Source: Bifidobacterium psychraerophilum (GTDB taxonomy: Bacteria > Actinomycetota > Actinomycetes > Actinomycetales > Bifidobacteriaceae). Taken from it: 64,000 nucleotides of DNA. A model generated the notes under the pieces. It was not told where the DNA came from. It saw nothing but the letters and a program-made list of their open reading frames with translations, and searched no databases. Both the position numbers and the translations under genes were made by a program. The stretch spans positions 1 through 64,000 of the forward strand of contig NZ_JGZI01000001.1 of NCBI RefSeq assembly GCF_000741705.1, written 5' to 3'. Positions 17,085 through 26,242 of the stretch are shown here, in pieces. How positions within the stretch are numbered: position 1 is the stretch's first letter; each line of letters opens with the position of its first letter.

Positions 17085-17100
17085 ATGCTTTGCACCTCTC

Positions 17101-19035
17101 CTAGTTCTTCTCGTCGGCGCTGTTGCGTTCAGCGGCATCGGTCTGCGCGTCATCGGGCTTGTCCGCCTCGGCTTTGCCCGCGTCGCGCAGAGGCTCCACG
17201 CCGGGCTTGTACATCACCGAATCGTTCGAAGTCCCGGCAGGTACCATCGGCCAGACCATCGCGTCTTTCCATACCCGGAAGTCGATCAGCACTGGCCTGT
17301 CGTTGGTCGCGTTCGCGACATCGATCGCGGCCAGAGCCTCCTCCTTGGTGAAGGCCCGGATGCCGAGGCAGCCATATGCTTCTGCGAGCTTGACGAAATC
17401 CGGGATATCCACGATGTCATCCGAAGGCTGCGCACCCTGTTCGCCGTCTTTGAGGTTCGTCGCGGAATAATGCTTTCCATAGAACAGCGTCTGCCACTGG
17501 CGTACCATGCCGTACACGGAATTGTTCAGAATGGCGATTTTGATCGGGGTGTGGTCGAGGAAAGCGGTCGCCAGTTCCTCGGAGGTCATCTGGAAGCTGC
17601 CGTCGCCGTCAATCAGCCAGACGGGCTTGCGGTTGTCGAACTCGCGCGCCGATCCGACGCTTGCACCGATGGCCGCAGGAAGTCCGTAGCCCATCGTGCC
17701 CAGGCCTCCTGAGGAAATCCAGGACTGGGGGTTCTCGAACTGGACGAGCTGGCTTGCCCACATCTGGTGCTGGCCCACCCCTGCAACCCATATGGTGCTG
17801 GGATCCGCTTTTTCGGAAAGGCGCTGAACCACCCATTGGGGTGCCAAGGAACCATCCTTGGGCTCCTCGTATTCAACGGGGTAGTCCTTGCGCCAGTCGT
17901 TGATGACCTGCCACCAGGCCTTCAGCCGTGGTTTGCCCTGAATGGCCTGGACGCGCTCGATCTCCGGAATCAGATCGTCGAGCACTTCGGCCACATCGCC
18001 GACGATCGGCACATCGGCATGTCGGTTCTTCCCGATTTCGGCCGGGTCGATGTCAATGTGGATCACACGTGCCGAAGGCGCGAAGTCGTCCAGTTTGCCG
18101 GTCACACGGTCATCGAAGCGTGCGCCGATGGCGACCAGCAGGTCGGAACGCTGCACGGCTGCGGTTGCGGCGATGGTGCCATGCATACCCAGCATGCCCA
18201 GTGTCGCGGGATCGGAGTCGGGAACGATGCCCCGTGATTGGAGTGTGGTCACGATGGGAGCACCGGTGACATCCGCCAGCTGCTTCACCTGTTCTGATGC
18301 ATGCGAACGCATCGCGCCTCCGCCGACGTACAGCACGGGGCGGTATGACTGCGCGAACATATGGGCCGCATCGGAGAGCACATGGCCGTGTGCCTTCGTC
18401 GTGGGGTTATAGCCGGGAAGAATCATGCGCTGGGGCCATGAGTAGAACATGTCCTCCACCTGCGCGGTTTTGGTCAGATCGACCACGACGGGTCCGGGTC
18501 GACCGGACTGCGCGATGTAATAGGCCTCGGAGAGCACACGAGGCACGTCCTGCGCGCGCGTGACCAGGAAGGAGTGCTTGGCCACGGGGTAGGTGATGCC
18601 GACTATGTCCGCCTCCTGGAAGGCATCGGTGCCGATCGCTCCCACGCCGACCTGCCCGGTGATGACCACCATCGGTACCGAATCCATCATCGCATCGGCG
18701 ATCGGCGTGACCATATTCGTCGCACCCGGTCCGGATGTGACGATGCACACCCCCACACGGCCTGTGGAGATGGCATAGCCCTCGGCGGCGTGACCTGCGG
18801 CCTGCTCGTGACGGGTGAGGATGAAACGGAATCTCACGTCGTCATGGATGGCGTCATAGGTGGGGAGAATCTGGCCGCCCGGTATGCCGAAGACATCCTG
18901 AACGCCCAGGTCTTCCAGCGAGCGGACCAGCGCCTGCGCGCCCGTCATTTTTTCGCCGTCGGTTATCGGGCTCTCTGATGTGTCGCGGGTTCTTGGAACT
19001 CCGCTGAATGCCTGCAGTGGTGTGGGCAGTACCAT
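17101..19035 (-). CDS. ilvB: Acetolactate synthase large (catalytic) subunit
   Basis: IlvB condenses two pyruvates (or pyruvate and 2-oxobutyrate), the first step of valine/leucine/isoleucine synthesis. The 644-residue TPP enzyme has the catalytic glutamate region LTRHEQAAGHAAEGYA, the FAD-binding domain (ARFDDRVTGKLDDFAP) and the TPP motif IDGDGSFQMTSEELAT near the C terminus. A charged tail of about 25 residues rich in Asp, Ala and Glu is an extension beyond the typical end. GAGAGGAAATC precedes the ATG. The 234 bp upstream show no leader peptide or T-box that I can recognise. Confidence 0.95.
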   Translation of the reverse strand: MVLPTPLQAFSGVPRTRDTSESPITDGEKMTGAQALVRSLEDLGVQDVFGIPGGQILPTYDAIHDDVRFRFILTRHEQAAGHAAEGYAISTGRVGVCIVTSGPGATNMVTPIADAMMDSVPMVVITGQVGVGAIGTDAFQEADIVGITYPVAKHSFLVTRAQDVPRVLSEAYYIAQSGRPGPVVVDLTKTAQVEDMFYSWPQRMILPGYNPTTKAHGHVLSDAAHMFAQSYRPVLYVGGGAMRSHASEQVKQLADVTGAPIVTTLQSRGIVPDSDPATLGMLGMHGTIAATAAVQRSDLLVAIGARFDDRVTGKLDDFAPSARVIHIDIDPAEIGKNRHADVPIVGDVAEVLDDLIPEIERVQAIQGKPRLKAWWQVINDWRKDYPVEYEEPKDGSLAPQWVVQRLSEKADPSTIWVAGVGQHQMWASQLVQFENPQSWISSGGLGTMGYGLPAAIGASVGSAREFDNRKPVWLIDGDGSFQMTSEELATAFLDHTPIKIAILNNSVYGMVRQWQTLFYGKHYSATNLKDGEQGAQPSDDIVDIPDFVKLAEAYGCLGIRAFTKEEALAAIDVANATNDRPVLIDFRVWKDAMVWPMVPAGTSNDSVMYKPGVEPLRDAGKAEADKPDDAQTDAAERNSADEKN

Positions 19036-19269
19036 GATTTCCTCTCACTTCGCAAAGTTGCGAGTATAGGTGTCATGCACGTGCTGTCCCGTTCCGACCA
19101 CGATCGGCAGGTCACCAGGTGGTCGTTCGAGATGCGATGCCAATCCGCTTGTGACGGGAGGCATGCTGATGTGCGTACCTACATAGTCTAAGCATAAGAA
19201 CGTCAGCCGAGAGCTGCGTTTCAAATGACGGGACGCGATTTAGCGTTACTGCGCGTCCTGATCGGCTTC

Positions 19270-20025
19270 CTATCTGGCCTCGCCATGCTCCTGGCCATGT
19301 TCGCTCAGAGAGTGCCAGGCCTGTTGGGCGGCCGCCAATTGGGCTTTGCGCTTGCTGGATCCCTGGGCCTCGGCGAGGCTGTTCTCCTCCTCGCCGAGGA
19401 ACACGGTCGCGGTGAAGATCTGTTGGTATTCTGGACCGGAGACCTGCATGCGGTACCGTGGCTCTCCTCTGCCGAGCTCATGGGCCTTGACGGTGAGCGA
19501 GGTCTTCCAATCCAGGGCCGGACCTTCCGTGGCGACCTCCGCAAGGGTGGCGTCCACAAGACGGTGGACGGTTATGCGGGCCCCTTCGATGCCGTGTTCC
19601 AGGAACACGGCTCCTATCAAGGATTCGACGGTATCGCAGAGGATGGAGTCCTTGTCCGCGCCGCCGCTGTCCTTTTCGCCATTGCCAAGCAGGATGAAGG
19701 GACCCAATTGCAGGATGTCGCGTGCAATCGCGGACAGGGCCTCCTCGGAAACCGCCTTGGCCCGCATCTTCGCCAGCTCGCCTTCGGGAAGATCGGGGTG
19801 GACCGTGAACAGCGTTTCCGTCGAGACAAGTTCCAGCACCGCGTCGCCCAGGAATTCCAGGCGCTCGTTATTCGGCATCCCGGGATGCTCATGGGCGAAG
19901 GAACGGTGGGTGAGGGCGTGGATCAGCAGTTCGGGGCTTATCGTATTGCCGAGTTTGTCCAGCAGCTCCTGTGCGGCTTCGTTCTGCAAGGACTGCTGTT
20001 GTCCGTGATGTTCATGGGTTGCCAT
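19270..20025 (-). CDS. rnc: Ribonuclease III
   Basis: RNase III cleaves double-stranded RNA in rRNA precursors and mRNAs. The 251-residue protein has the nuclease signature NERLEFLGDAVLEL, the second catalytic acidic cluster DTVESLIGAVFLEHG, and a C-terminal dsRBD (DWKTSLTVKAHE through GSSKRKAQLAAAQQAW). The ATG is preceded by AAGGAG. It is the last gene of coaD / coiled-coil / DUF177 / rpmF / rnc, though a terminator lies between rpmF and rnc. Confidence 0.95.
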   Translation of the reverse strand: MATHEHHGQQQSLQNEAAQELLDKLGNTISPELLIHALTHRSFAHEHPGMPNNERLEFLGDAVLELVSTETLFTVHPDLPEGELAKMRAKAVSEEALSAIARDILQLGPFILLGNGEKDSGGADKDSILCDTVESLIGAVFLEHGIEGARITVHRLVDATLAEVATEGPALDWKTSLTVKAHELGRGEPRYRMQVSGPEYQQIFTATVFLGEEENSLAEAQGSSKRKAQLAAAQQAWHSLSEHGQEHGEAR

Positions 20026-20119
20026 TGCCGTGTCTCCTTGCGCCTGATGTGGGTGCGATCCTAAGGTCTCTCAAACAAGCTGACGCGTCTGCGTCGATAG
20101 TGGTGGGAGAGCGTAATGA

Positions 20120-20151
20120 AAAACCCCGCCACCCGTCGATGGCAGGGTTTT
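20120..20151 (-). terminator. Intrinsic terminator after rpmF
   Basis: On the minus strand the arms AAAACCCTGCC and GGCGGGGTTTT pair (one G-T pair) around a 10-base loop, with the 3' arm ending in a T run. It lies between rpmF and rnc, so rnc is probably expressed by read-through or its own promoter. Confidence 0.7.
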
Positions 20152-20175
20152 CGGTTGCCGTTCAGGCAAGTCGAT

Positions 20176-20370
20176 TCACTTGGTGAATACCGACTTGATG
20201 GCGTCCTTGTAGACGCGACCGCGGAATGATCCGCAGCTCGGGCATGCCACATGTGGCAGCGCGGGCGCTCCACAATTCGGGCACGTCACGGTCTTCGTGG
20301 CGGACGTTTTCCAGTTCGCGCGACGCGAATGCGTATTGGCGCGCGAGGTCTTGTACTTTGGCAGTGCCAT
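20176..20370 (-). CDS. rpmF: 50S ribosomal protein L32
   Basis: A 64-residue L32 with the family start [19 protein letters not shown] and a zinc ribbon of two cysteine pairs (CPNCG and CPSCG). The intact CXXC pairs mean this is the zinc-binding form. AGAGGAT lies before the ATG. The gene follows the DUF177 gene, a near-universal pairing. Confidence 0.95.
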   Translation of the reverse strand: MALPKYKTSRANTHSRRANWKTSATKTVTCPNCGAPALPHVACPSCGSFRGRVYKDAIKSVFTK

Positions 20371-20464
20371 AATATCCTCTGTTCGATCGAATGATTGAGC
20401 TTAAGCGTTCAGTATCCTAGCGCATGATCCGTACATTGTCATCTTTCGGCTGCGCATCGGCTGC

Positions 20465-21076
20465 TCAGGACGCCGACCCGTCACCTTGTCTGGCGTCGAG
20501 TTGCTCTTTGAAATCGGCGAGTGCCGCCCACCTGATGTCGGTGACCTCATGCCCATGTTCCGGATTGTCGTTGAGATTGATGCCGCATTGCGGGCATAAT
20601 CCGAGGCAATCCTCTTTGCACAGGGGCTGCAGGGGGAGGGATTCCACCAGGTTGTCCCTGAGCATCGCCTCCACGTCTATGATCGATCCACCGGCGGCCA
20701 CGGGGTAGACGTCCTCGGACTCATCCTCCCCGGCGATGATCTCCTCATCGCCTTTGGCGGACTTCCCATTGCCGTCATCCATATCGAATGAGAAGAACGC
20801 CAAGGCATCGACATGCCAATCATTGTTCAACGGTTTGAGGCAGCGGGTGCACTCGGCATGAACCGGGGCGGTGATGCGCGCATTGAGAATCAGCCCATCG
20901 ACGATCGAGTCGATGTTGCCGCTCATATGGGTCGCGTCCCCCTCGGTCACCCCCACGATCTGGTCCCCGATGCCACTGGGCGCCGGAAAATCAGCATCAA
21001 GTTCAAGGCTCTGCCCCGGTCTGCCCGATATGCGCAGCACGTCGACCGCCCACTTGGAATCTTCTGCTCTACTCAT
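20465..21076 (-). CDS. DUF177 (YceD) family protein
   Basis: A 203-residue YceD-like protein encoded next to rpmF. YceD proteins are tied to 23S rRNA accumulation or ribosome assembly in other organisms. A cysteine cluster near the C terminus (CKEDCLGLCPQCG, about residues 158-170) probably binds zinc. An acidic loop of Asp/Glu residues lies in the middle. GGAGGTG precedes the ATG closely. It sits in the order coiled-coil gene, DUF177, rpmF, typical of actinobacteria. Confidence 0.88.
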   Translation of the reverse strand: MSRAEDSKWAVDVLRISGRPGQSLELDADFPAPSGIGDQIVGVTEGDATHMSGNIDSIVDGLILNARITAPVHAECTRCLKPLNNDWHVDALAFFSFDMDDGNGKSAKGDEEIIAGEDESEDVYPVAAGGSIIDVEAMLRDNLVESLPLQPLCKEDCLGLCPQCGINLNDNPEHGHEVTDIRWAALADFKEQLDARQGDGSAS

Positions 21077-21097
21077 AACACCTCCGAGTCAACGATT

Positions 21098-21871
21098 CTA
21101 TACGTCGTCATGGTTGCGTTGTTCCGAGGACTGCTTCTGACGTTCCTGCAGGACGGTCATGCCCGCATGGACGTCATGCTGCAGCTTCTCCAACTGCTGG
21201 TCCAGACCCTCCATCATCGACATCGAGTAACGGTCGGCACCCTGGGAGAGCCGATCGGCCCTGTTCTGCGCATCCTCGAGAATGTCATGGGCCTTGCCCT
21301 GTGCGATGGCGACGACGTTTTCCTGTCCCGCAAGGAACTGGGCCTGCTCGTTGGCTTCCTTGACCATGTCGGCCGCCCTGCTCTGGGCCGCCGAGACGAT
21401 GGCGTTGGCCTGCGTTCTCGCGGCATCAAGCCTGCGTTCGGCCTCCCTCATCAACGCCGAGGCGCGTTCGAGTTGCACCGGAAGCATCTTCTTGAGCTCT
21501 GTCATCTGCGAGAGGAGGGCTTCGCGGTTGACCTTCACCACGCCCGGTGTGAACAGTACGGTTTTGCCTTCGTCGAGGGTGGCGTCCATCGCGTCGATGA
21601 TGTCGTAGACGGTGGTGAATTCCTCTTGGGACTGGCCGTCCTCATCCGCCTGCGCATCATCGGAGGAGGAACGCTCGCTCAGATCCGGCATGGAGGCCAT
21701 CTGGAAGAGGGGAGGCGTCGTCTGCGTAGGGCTGTCGGCAGCTTCGGCCTGGTCGCGTTCGTATCGTGGAGCCTCGGCCGCGATGTGAACCTTGCCCGTA
21801 TCGTCCGAAACCGGGCCATTCGATACCGCTTCACCTGAAGGAGTGTCGTTGAGATTGTCATCCGCCATCAT
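21098..21871 (-). CDS. Coiled-coil protein (DivIVA-like), function unassigned
   Basis: A 257-residue soluble protein. The first 85 residues are acidic, Ser/Thr/Pro-rich and probably disordered. From about residue 115 to 240 it is an uninterrupted charged, Ala/Gln-rich coiled coil ([20 protein letters not shown] onwards) resembling the DivIVA or ATP-synthase subunit b type. The homologous position between coaD and the YceD gene in other actinobacteria is often filled by a DivIVA-domain or SepF-like division-associated protein; that role is inference. The start overlaps the coaD TGA as ATGATG, so translation is probably coupled. Confidence 0.75.
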   Translation of the reverse strand: MMADDNLNDTPSGEAVSNGPVSDDTGKVHIAAEAPRYERDQAEAADSPTQTTPPLFQMASMPDLSERSSSDDAQADEDGQSQEEFTTVYDIIDAMDATLDEGKTVLFTPGVVKVNREALLSQMTELKKMLPVQLERASALMREAERRLDAARTQANAIVSAAQSRAADMVKEANEQAQFLAGQENVVAIAQGKAHDILEDAQNRADRLSQGADRYSMSMMEGLDQQLEKLQHDVHAGMTVLQERQKQSSEQRNHDDV

Positions 21872-22365
21872 CGTTGACTCTTTTCGTGGTTGAGTGCCTG
21901 CGCCAGCATCGGTACAACGCAGTTCGGGACCATCCCTGTGACATCCCCTCCGTGCCTGGCCACATCTTTGACTATAGAACTGGAGATGTGCTCCCGCACC
22001 GGGTCAGCCGGGAGAAAAACGGTTTCGATTTCGGCAAGCTGTCGGTTGACGAGCGCCATGCCGAGTTCGGCCTCGTAATCGCCGTTCTGCCGCAGTCCTT
22101 TGACGATGACCGTTGCGCCGATGCGTTTGCAATAGTCGGTGATCAGGCCATCGGTCGAAGAGACATGCACCTGCGGATACCCTGATTCATCGAGCGCCCG
22201 TCTGATCATCTGAACCCGTTCCAACTCAGTGAACAGCGGTGTTTTGGCTGAGTTGACGGCGACAAGGACATGGACCTCCCCGAAGAAGCGTGCGCAACGC
22301 TCGATCACATCGATATGTCCCGATGTGACCGGGTCGTAGGATCCCGGGCATACTGCGATAGTCAT
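21868..22365 (-). CDS. coaD: Phosphopantetheine adenylyltransferase
   Basis: CoaD adenylylates 4'-phosphopantetheine, the penultimate step in CoA synthesis. The 165-residue nucleotidyltransferase starts with [21 protein letters not shown], containing the GxxDPxxxGH core, and has the second motif [20 protein letters not shown], the ISSTxVR equivalent. No Shine-Dalgarno precedes ATG 22365. A TACTCT element seven bases upstream hints at a leaderless transcript, although the -35 is poor. Confidence 0.95.
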   Translation of the reverse strand: MTIAVCPGSYDPVTSGHIDVIERCARFFGEVHVLVAVNSAKTPLFTELERVQMIRRALDESGYPQVHVSSTDGLITDYCKRIGATVIVKGLRQNGDYEAELGMALVNRQLAEIETVFLPADPVREHISSSIVKDVARHGGDVTGMVPNCVVPMLAQALNHEKSQR

Positions 22366-22458
22366 GTATTCAAGAGTAACGCGTTGACTGGAGCGTGCCC
22401 GCGGATGCCAGGAGCCGAGGATGAAAGTCGAATAGGCTCTCGGAGAACGGTTGCGGGT

Positions 22459-22486
22459 TTGTTTTGGGGTGTGCGATTCATATGAT
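22459..22486 (+). promoter_or_regulatory. Candidate promoter of the DUF3039 gene
   Basis: -35 TTGTTT (22459-22464), 16-bp spacer and -10 TATGAT (22481-22486), 38 bases before the first ATG. Confidence 0.45.
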
Positions 22487-22524
22487 GGTAGCTATAGGTA
22501 TTGAATGGGAGCAGTGAGGAGTTC

Positions 22525-22821
22525 ATGATGATGAAGGTATTCGACGAGTCCGAGTCCCCGCTCTCAAATCCGGATGAGAGCACGGGCACAGCCGTTTTGG
22601 AGCGCCCGGAGGTCAAGGAGCAGACCGAGAAGAGCGACGAGGGCGATGCCGACCGCTTTGCCCACTACGTTTCCAAGGAGCGCATCGCACAGTCGCGTCT
22701 GACCGGTCGCCCGGTTGTCGCCTTGTGCGGCAAGGTCTGGGTGCCCAAACACGACCCTTCGCAGTACCCGGTCTGCCCGGACTGCAAGCGAATCTTCCAG
22801 GAAATGCAGAACGACAAGTAG
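22525..22821 (+). CDS. DUF3039 family protein
   Basis: A 98-residue actinobacterial protein of unknown function. The N-terminal third is acidic and Ser/Glu-rich. The conserved C-terminal half carries YVSKERIAQSRLTGRPVVALCGK and PVCPDCKRI, with Cys-X2-Cys plus an upstream cysteine as a possible zinc site. Three consecutive ATG codons (22525, 22528, 22531) follow GAGGAG; the second or third gives better spacing. The gene is divergent from coaD. Confidence 0.82.
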   Translation: MMMKVFDESESPLSNPDESTGTAVLERPEVKEQTEKSDEGDADRFAHYVSKERIAQSRLTGRPVVALCGKVWVPKHDPSQYPVCPDCKRIFQEMQNDK

Positions 22822-22863
22822 GCTGTGGCGGTCGTTTCGCCGAATACCGAAGCCACTGAATGA

Positions 22864-23883
22864 TCAGAGCTGCTGATTCAGGCTCAGATCATCGATGCGC
22901 TGCAGCTCCTCGCTCGAGAATTCGGTGTTGGCGAGCGCGCCAATGTTGTCAAGGATCTGCTGTGGTTTCGACGCCCCGGCCAGGACGCTGGTCACCGTCG
23001 AGTCCCGCAGAATCCAGGCAAGCGACATCTCAGCGAGCGTCTGCCCGCGCTCGGCGGCGATTGCGTTGAGGCCCTTGATCTGCTCAAGGCGTTCGTCGGT
23101 GATCGCCGACTGGGAGAGGAACCGTCCGTCCGTCTTGATCCGGCTGTCTTCGGGGATGCCGTTGAGATAGCGTCCTGTGAGCAGGCCCTGTGCCAGAGGG
23201 CTGAAGGTGATGATGCCTTTGCCCAGTTTTTCGGCGCTCGCTTTGAGTCCGTTGCGTTCTATGCTGCGGTCCAGTATCGAGTAACGGTTCTGGTTGATGA
23301 TGAAGGGGCAATGAAGCTCATCCAGGATCGCGCTGGCCTTCTCCAAGGTCGGACCGTCATAATTCGACAGACCGACGTACAGGGCTTTGCCGCTGTTCAC
23401 CGCCTGCGCCAAGGCGCCCATCGTCTCCTCCAGCGGTGTTTCGGGATCTGGGCGGTGATGGTAGAAGATGTCGACGTATTCCAGATCGAGGCGTTCAAGA
23501 CTCTGGTCGAGACTTGAGAGCAGATATTTGCGGCTTCCCCAATCGCCGTACGGTCCGGGCCACATATCGTATCCCGCCTTGGTGCTGATGATCAGTTCGT
23601 CACGGTATCCCGCGAAGGACTCGCGGATGATCCGACCCGCATTCAGTTCGGCAGCCCCCGCTGAAGGTCCGTAGTTGTTCGCCAGGTCAAAATGGGTGAT
23701 GCCGTTGTCGAATGCAGTGAAGCACAGTTGCTTCATGTGTTCGAAGACGGTATGGTCGCCGAAATTATGCCAGAATCCCAGACTGACGGCGGGAAGTTTG
23801 AGCCCGCTCCTCCCACTGCGTCGGTATTGCATGTTCTGGTAGCGTGCGGTCGATGGTGCGTATGGTGCGGTGATGTCTGTCAT
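22864..23883 (-). CDS. Aldo/keto reductase (YghZ/Gpr-like)
   Basis: A 339-residue NADPH-dependent AKR of the group that includes L-glyceraldehyde 3-phosphate reductase and Kv-beta-like proteins. Catalytic residues are visible in HFDLANNYGPS (Asp, Tyr), IISTKAGYDMWPGPYG (Lys) and FYHHRPD (His). NADPH-binding residues are in SVLAGASKPQQI. The start ATG 23883 has AAAGGGG before it; upstream codons of the open frame overlap the promoter. A MerR-type gene is divergent, with a MerR operator in the promoter spacer, so induction by aldehydes or another electrophile is likely. Confidence 0.88.
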   Translation of the reverse strand: MTDITAPYAPSTARYQNMQYRRSGRSGLKLPAVSLGFWHNFGDHTVFEHMKQLCFTAFDNGITHFDLANNYGPSAGAAELNAGRIIRESFAGYRDELIISTKAGYDMWPGPYGDWGSRKYLLSSLDQSLERLDLEYVDIFYHHRPDPETPLEETMGALAQAVNSGKALYVGLSNYDGPTLEKASAILDELHCPFIINQNRYSILDRSIERNGLKASAEKLGKGIITFSPLAQGLLTGRYLNGIPEDSRIKTDGRFLSQSAITDERLEQIKGLNAIAAERGQTLAEMSLAWILRDSTVTSVLAGASKPQQILDNIGALANTEFSSEELQRIDDLSLNQQL

Positions 23884-23948
23884 GGACGTATCCCCTTTGC
23901 TCGTCGTGTGCGGTGCAGGTGCGCATATGTGCATGACCGCGTAGGGCT

Positions 23949-23979
23949 ATAGTGACACTTCAAGTACACTTGAACGCAA
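23949..23979 (-). promoter_or_regulatory. MerR-type promoter of the aldo/keto reductase gene
   Basis: On the minus strand, -35 TTGCGT (23979-23974) and -10 CACTAT (23954-23949) are separated by 19 bp, the long spacer typical of MerR-activated promoters. The spacer contains a perfect inverted repeat TTCAAGT-AC-ACTTGAA on the plus strand at 23959-23974. Confidence 0.75.
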
Positions 23980-24054
23980 ATATGCGTGGTGGGAGTCGTG
24001 ATGTGATCGCTGTCAACGGGCACGATGTTGGCAGGCGAATGAGAGGGGATCGGG

Positions 24055-24591
24055 ATGGACGTGATGACGAGGGCTCTGGTGGCGCGGGATGCACCTGGCG
24101 ATGCGCCGCAGGCTGATGCGCAGCCGAATGATGCCGCCACGACCGATGCCGGGGCGGACAAAGGAGGGATGCGGGAATATTCGATTCAGGAGATGAAGAG
24201 GAAATTCCATATGAGGGCGTCGGCGCTGCGATACTACGAAGAGGCGGGACTGCTTGGTGATATCGGGCGTACGCCGAATGGTCAACGCCTCTACACGAAG
24301 GCGAATATCGACCGTATGGAGGCGATAGCCTGCTTCAAGGATGCAGGGATGACCATTGACGAGATCAAGCGCTTCTTCGACTATGAAGCGGATGAAGGCG
24401 AGCACATCATGGATATGCTCGCCTTGCTGAAACATCGCCAGCACGCCATCGAGAGGCAACGCGTCGCCCTGGAAAAGGCCTATCACCACGTGCTGCGCAA
24501 GGTCCGTTACTATTCCGCAGTCAACGAGAGCATAGTAGGCGGAGCGCCGCATCCCGATTGGAATGATTTCGAGGACGAGGCAAGGCCGTAG
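24055..24591 (+). CDS. MerR family transcriptional regulator
   Basis: A 178-residue regulator. After a variable N terminus of about 38 residues, the winged-helix domain reads YSIQEMKRKFHMRASALRYYEEAGLL and RTPNGQRLYTKANIDRMEAI. It is followed by a long dimerisation helix (HIMDMLALLKHRQHAIERQR). No conserved metal-binding cysteines are present, which fits the NmlR/AdhR-like branch sensing aldehydes or oxidative stress rather than a metal sensor. It is divergent from the AKR gene and probably acts at the operator between them. The start at 24055 may be too early; ATG 24061 and GTG 24058 are alternatives. Confidence 0.86.
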   Translation: MDVMTRALVARDAPGDAPQADAQPNDAATTDAGADKGGMREYSIQEMKRKFHMRASALRYYEEAGLLGDIGRTPNGQRLYTKANIDRMEAIACFKDAGMTIDEIKRFFDYEADEGEHIMDMLALLKHRQHAIERQRVALEKAYHHVLRKVRYYSAVNESIVGGAPHPDWNDFEDEARP

Positions 24592-24618
24592 CTCGGAGCG
24601 TGGCAGACAGTGGCCGGG

Positions 24619-26016
24619 CTACAGGACGAGGATGTCCGTAGGAATGACCGGATCCCCTCGCATCAGGCTCTGGGCCGTGATGGGGAGTTCGGCCAAAGCC
24701 TTCGCATGGTGCTCATGGGCCGCTGCAATCGCATCATGGCCCTGGAGCGCGGCATCGCCTTCGCCATTGACCATATAATCGACGAGCAGATCCTTCCACC
24801 CCTCTTGCGGTGCGAATGCCGACAACTGCTCTTCCGACCCCGAGATGACATGCTCGCATTCGGCCAATCCGTATTCGTATGAACGAAATGCGAGCTTGCG
24901 ACCTGGAACCGTTGCCTTGTCCGGGGATTTCTTGGCCACGGGCACCATGACGCCGTCGGAGCCTTCGCGCTCAGACAGTTTGTATACCATCGCGCAGGTC
25001 GGGGCACCCGAACCGGTGACCAGCATCGTACCGACCCCGTAGGAGTCGACCGGTGCGTTCTGCAGGCTGGCGAGGGCGTACTCGTCCAGATCGTTGGTGA
25101 CGGTGATCTTCGTCTTCGTGGCACCAAGCGCGTCCAACTGCATGCGCACCCGTTGCGCCAAGGAAGCCAGGTCGCCGGAATCGATGCGCACCCCGCCCAG
25201 GTCGGGCCCTGCGACCTCAACCGCGGTTTTCACGGCCTGCTCGATGTCATAGGTATCTGTCAGCAGGGTGGTGTCCAAGCCGAGCGCATCCACCTGCGAG
25301 GCGAAGGCATCACGTTCGGAATCGTGCAGGAGGGTGAAGCAATGCGCCGCCGTGCCGATGGCCTTGAGTCCATACAGTTTGGCCGCAAGCAGATTCGCAG
25401 TCCCTTGGAAGCCGCCGACCACAGCCGCGCGTGAAGCGGCCACCGCAGCCCACTCATTCGTTCGCCGTCCGCCCATATCCATGCAGGGACGCCCGTTCGC
25501 GGCCGAGGACATACGAGACGCGGCGGAGGCGACGGCTGAATCGTAGTTGAGGATTGAGAGCACCAGGGTCTCCAACAGGGTGCACTCGCCGAACGTGCCC
25601 TCGACCTGCAGGATAGGCGAATTCGGGAAGAACATCTCACCTTCCCGGTAGCCCTTGATGCTTCCCGAGAAGTGAAAATCCTCAAGCCAGGAGATGGTTT
25701 CGGGGCTGACGATGCCACGATCCGAAAGGAAGCGCAGGTCGTCATCCCCAAGGTGGAAGGATTCGATGGCATCAAGGATGCGTCCCTGACCCGCCGCGAC
25801 ACCATATCGACGACCGGTGGGGAGATGACGGGTGAAGACCTCGAAAACGCAGCGGCGTTGGGCGGTGCCATCCTTCAATGCCGCATCGAGCATCGTGTAC
25901 TCATACATATCGGTCATCAGAGCGGTGGGATACGCATAACTCCCGTTGCTGCGCCCCCGTGCCGATTGCCCGGTCAGCCCCTGTACCGCATCATCCTGGT
26001 GTGTGCCGCCCATCAT
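24619..26016 (-). CDS. pncB: Nicotinate phosphoribosyltransferase
   Basis: PncB makes nicotinate mononucleotide from nicotinate and PRPP in the Preiss-Handler route to NAD. The 465-residue protein has ALMTDMYEYTMLDAAL near the N terminus, the active-site segments NYDSAVASAASRM and GTAAHCFTLLHDSERDAF, VRIDSGDLASLAQRVR and GVGTMLVTGSGAPTCAMVYKL, all diagnostic. The start is uncertain: ATG 26016/26013 has AAGGGGG almost adjacent, whereas ATG 26043 has a better spaced AAGG. Divergent from the Pr6Pr gene. Confidence 0.92.
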   Translation of the reverse strand: MMGGTHQDDAVQGLTGQSARGRSNGSYAYPTALMTDMYEYTMLDAALKDGTAQRRCVFEVFTRHLPTGRRYGVAAGQGRILDAIESFHLGDDDLRFLSDRGIVSPETISWLEDFHFSGSIKGYREGEMFFPNSPILQVEGTFGECTLLETLVLSILNYDSAVASAASRMSSAANGRPCMDMGGRRTNEWAAVAASRAAVVGGFQGTANLLAAKLYGLKAIGTAAHCFTLLHDSERDAFASQVDALGLDTTLLTDTYDIEQAVKTAVEVAGPDLGGVRIDSGDLASLAQRVRMQLDALGATKTKITVTNDLDEYALASLQNAPVDSYGVGTMLVTGSGAPTCAMVYKLSEREGSDGVMVPVAKKSPDKATVPGRKLAFRSYEYGLAECEHVISGSEEQLSAFAPQEGWKDLLVDYMVNGEGDAALQGHDAIAAAHEHHAKALAELPITAQSLMRGDPVIPTDILVL

Positions 26017-26242
26017 GCCCCCTTCTCGTGAAGCCATTCTCATGTACCGGCCTTCTGCACGCTTGTCCTGCGTGCAGCCGTAAATCCCGTGCAGCTGGAT
26101 CAACAGGATGGCTGTGTGCTGCACCCAAGAGTACTCAACGGTCGGTATCCGCGAAGGCCCTGCCGCAAGCGCCTGGTCATCGCCGAGGCCGCAAAGGCAC
26201 CGGTCGGCGCATCTGTGGGCCGACTGGCATTAAGCTGTGCGT

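Noticed and set aside
19036-19269. Attenuator or T-box leader before ilvB
   Set aside because: No leader peptide with branched-chain codons, T-box motif or paired alternative hairpins could be seen.
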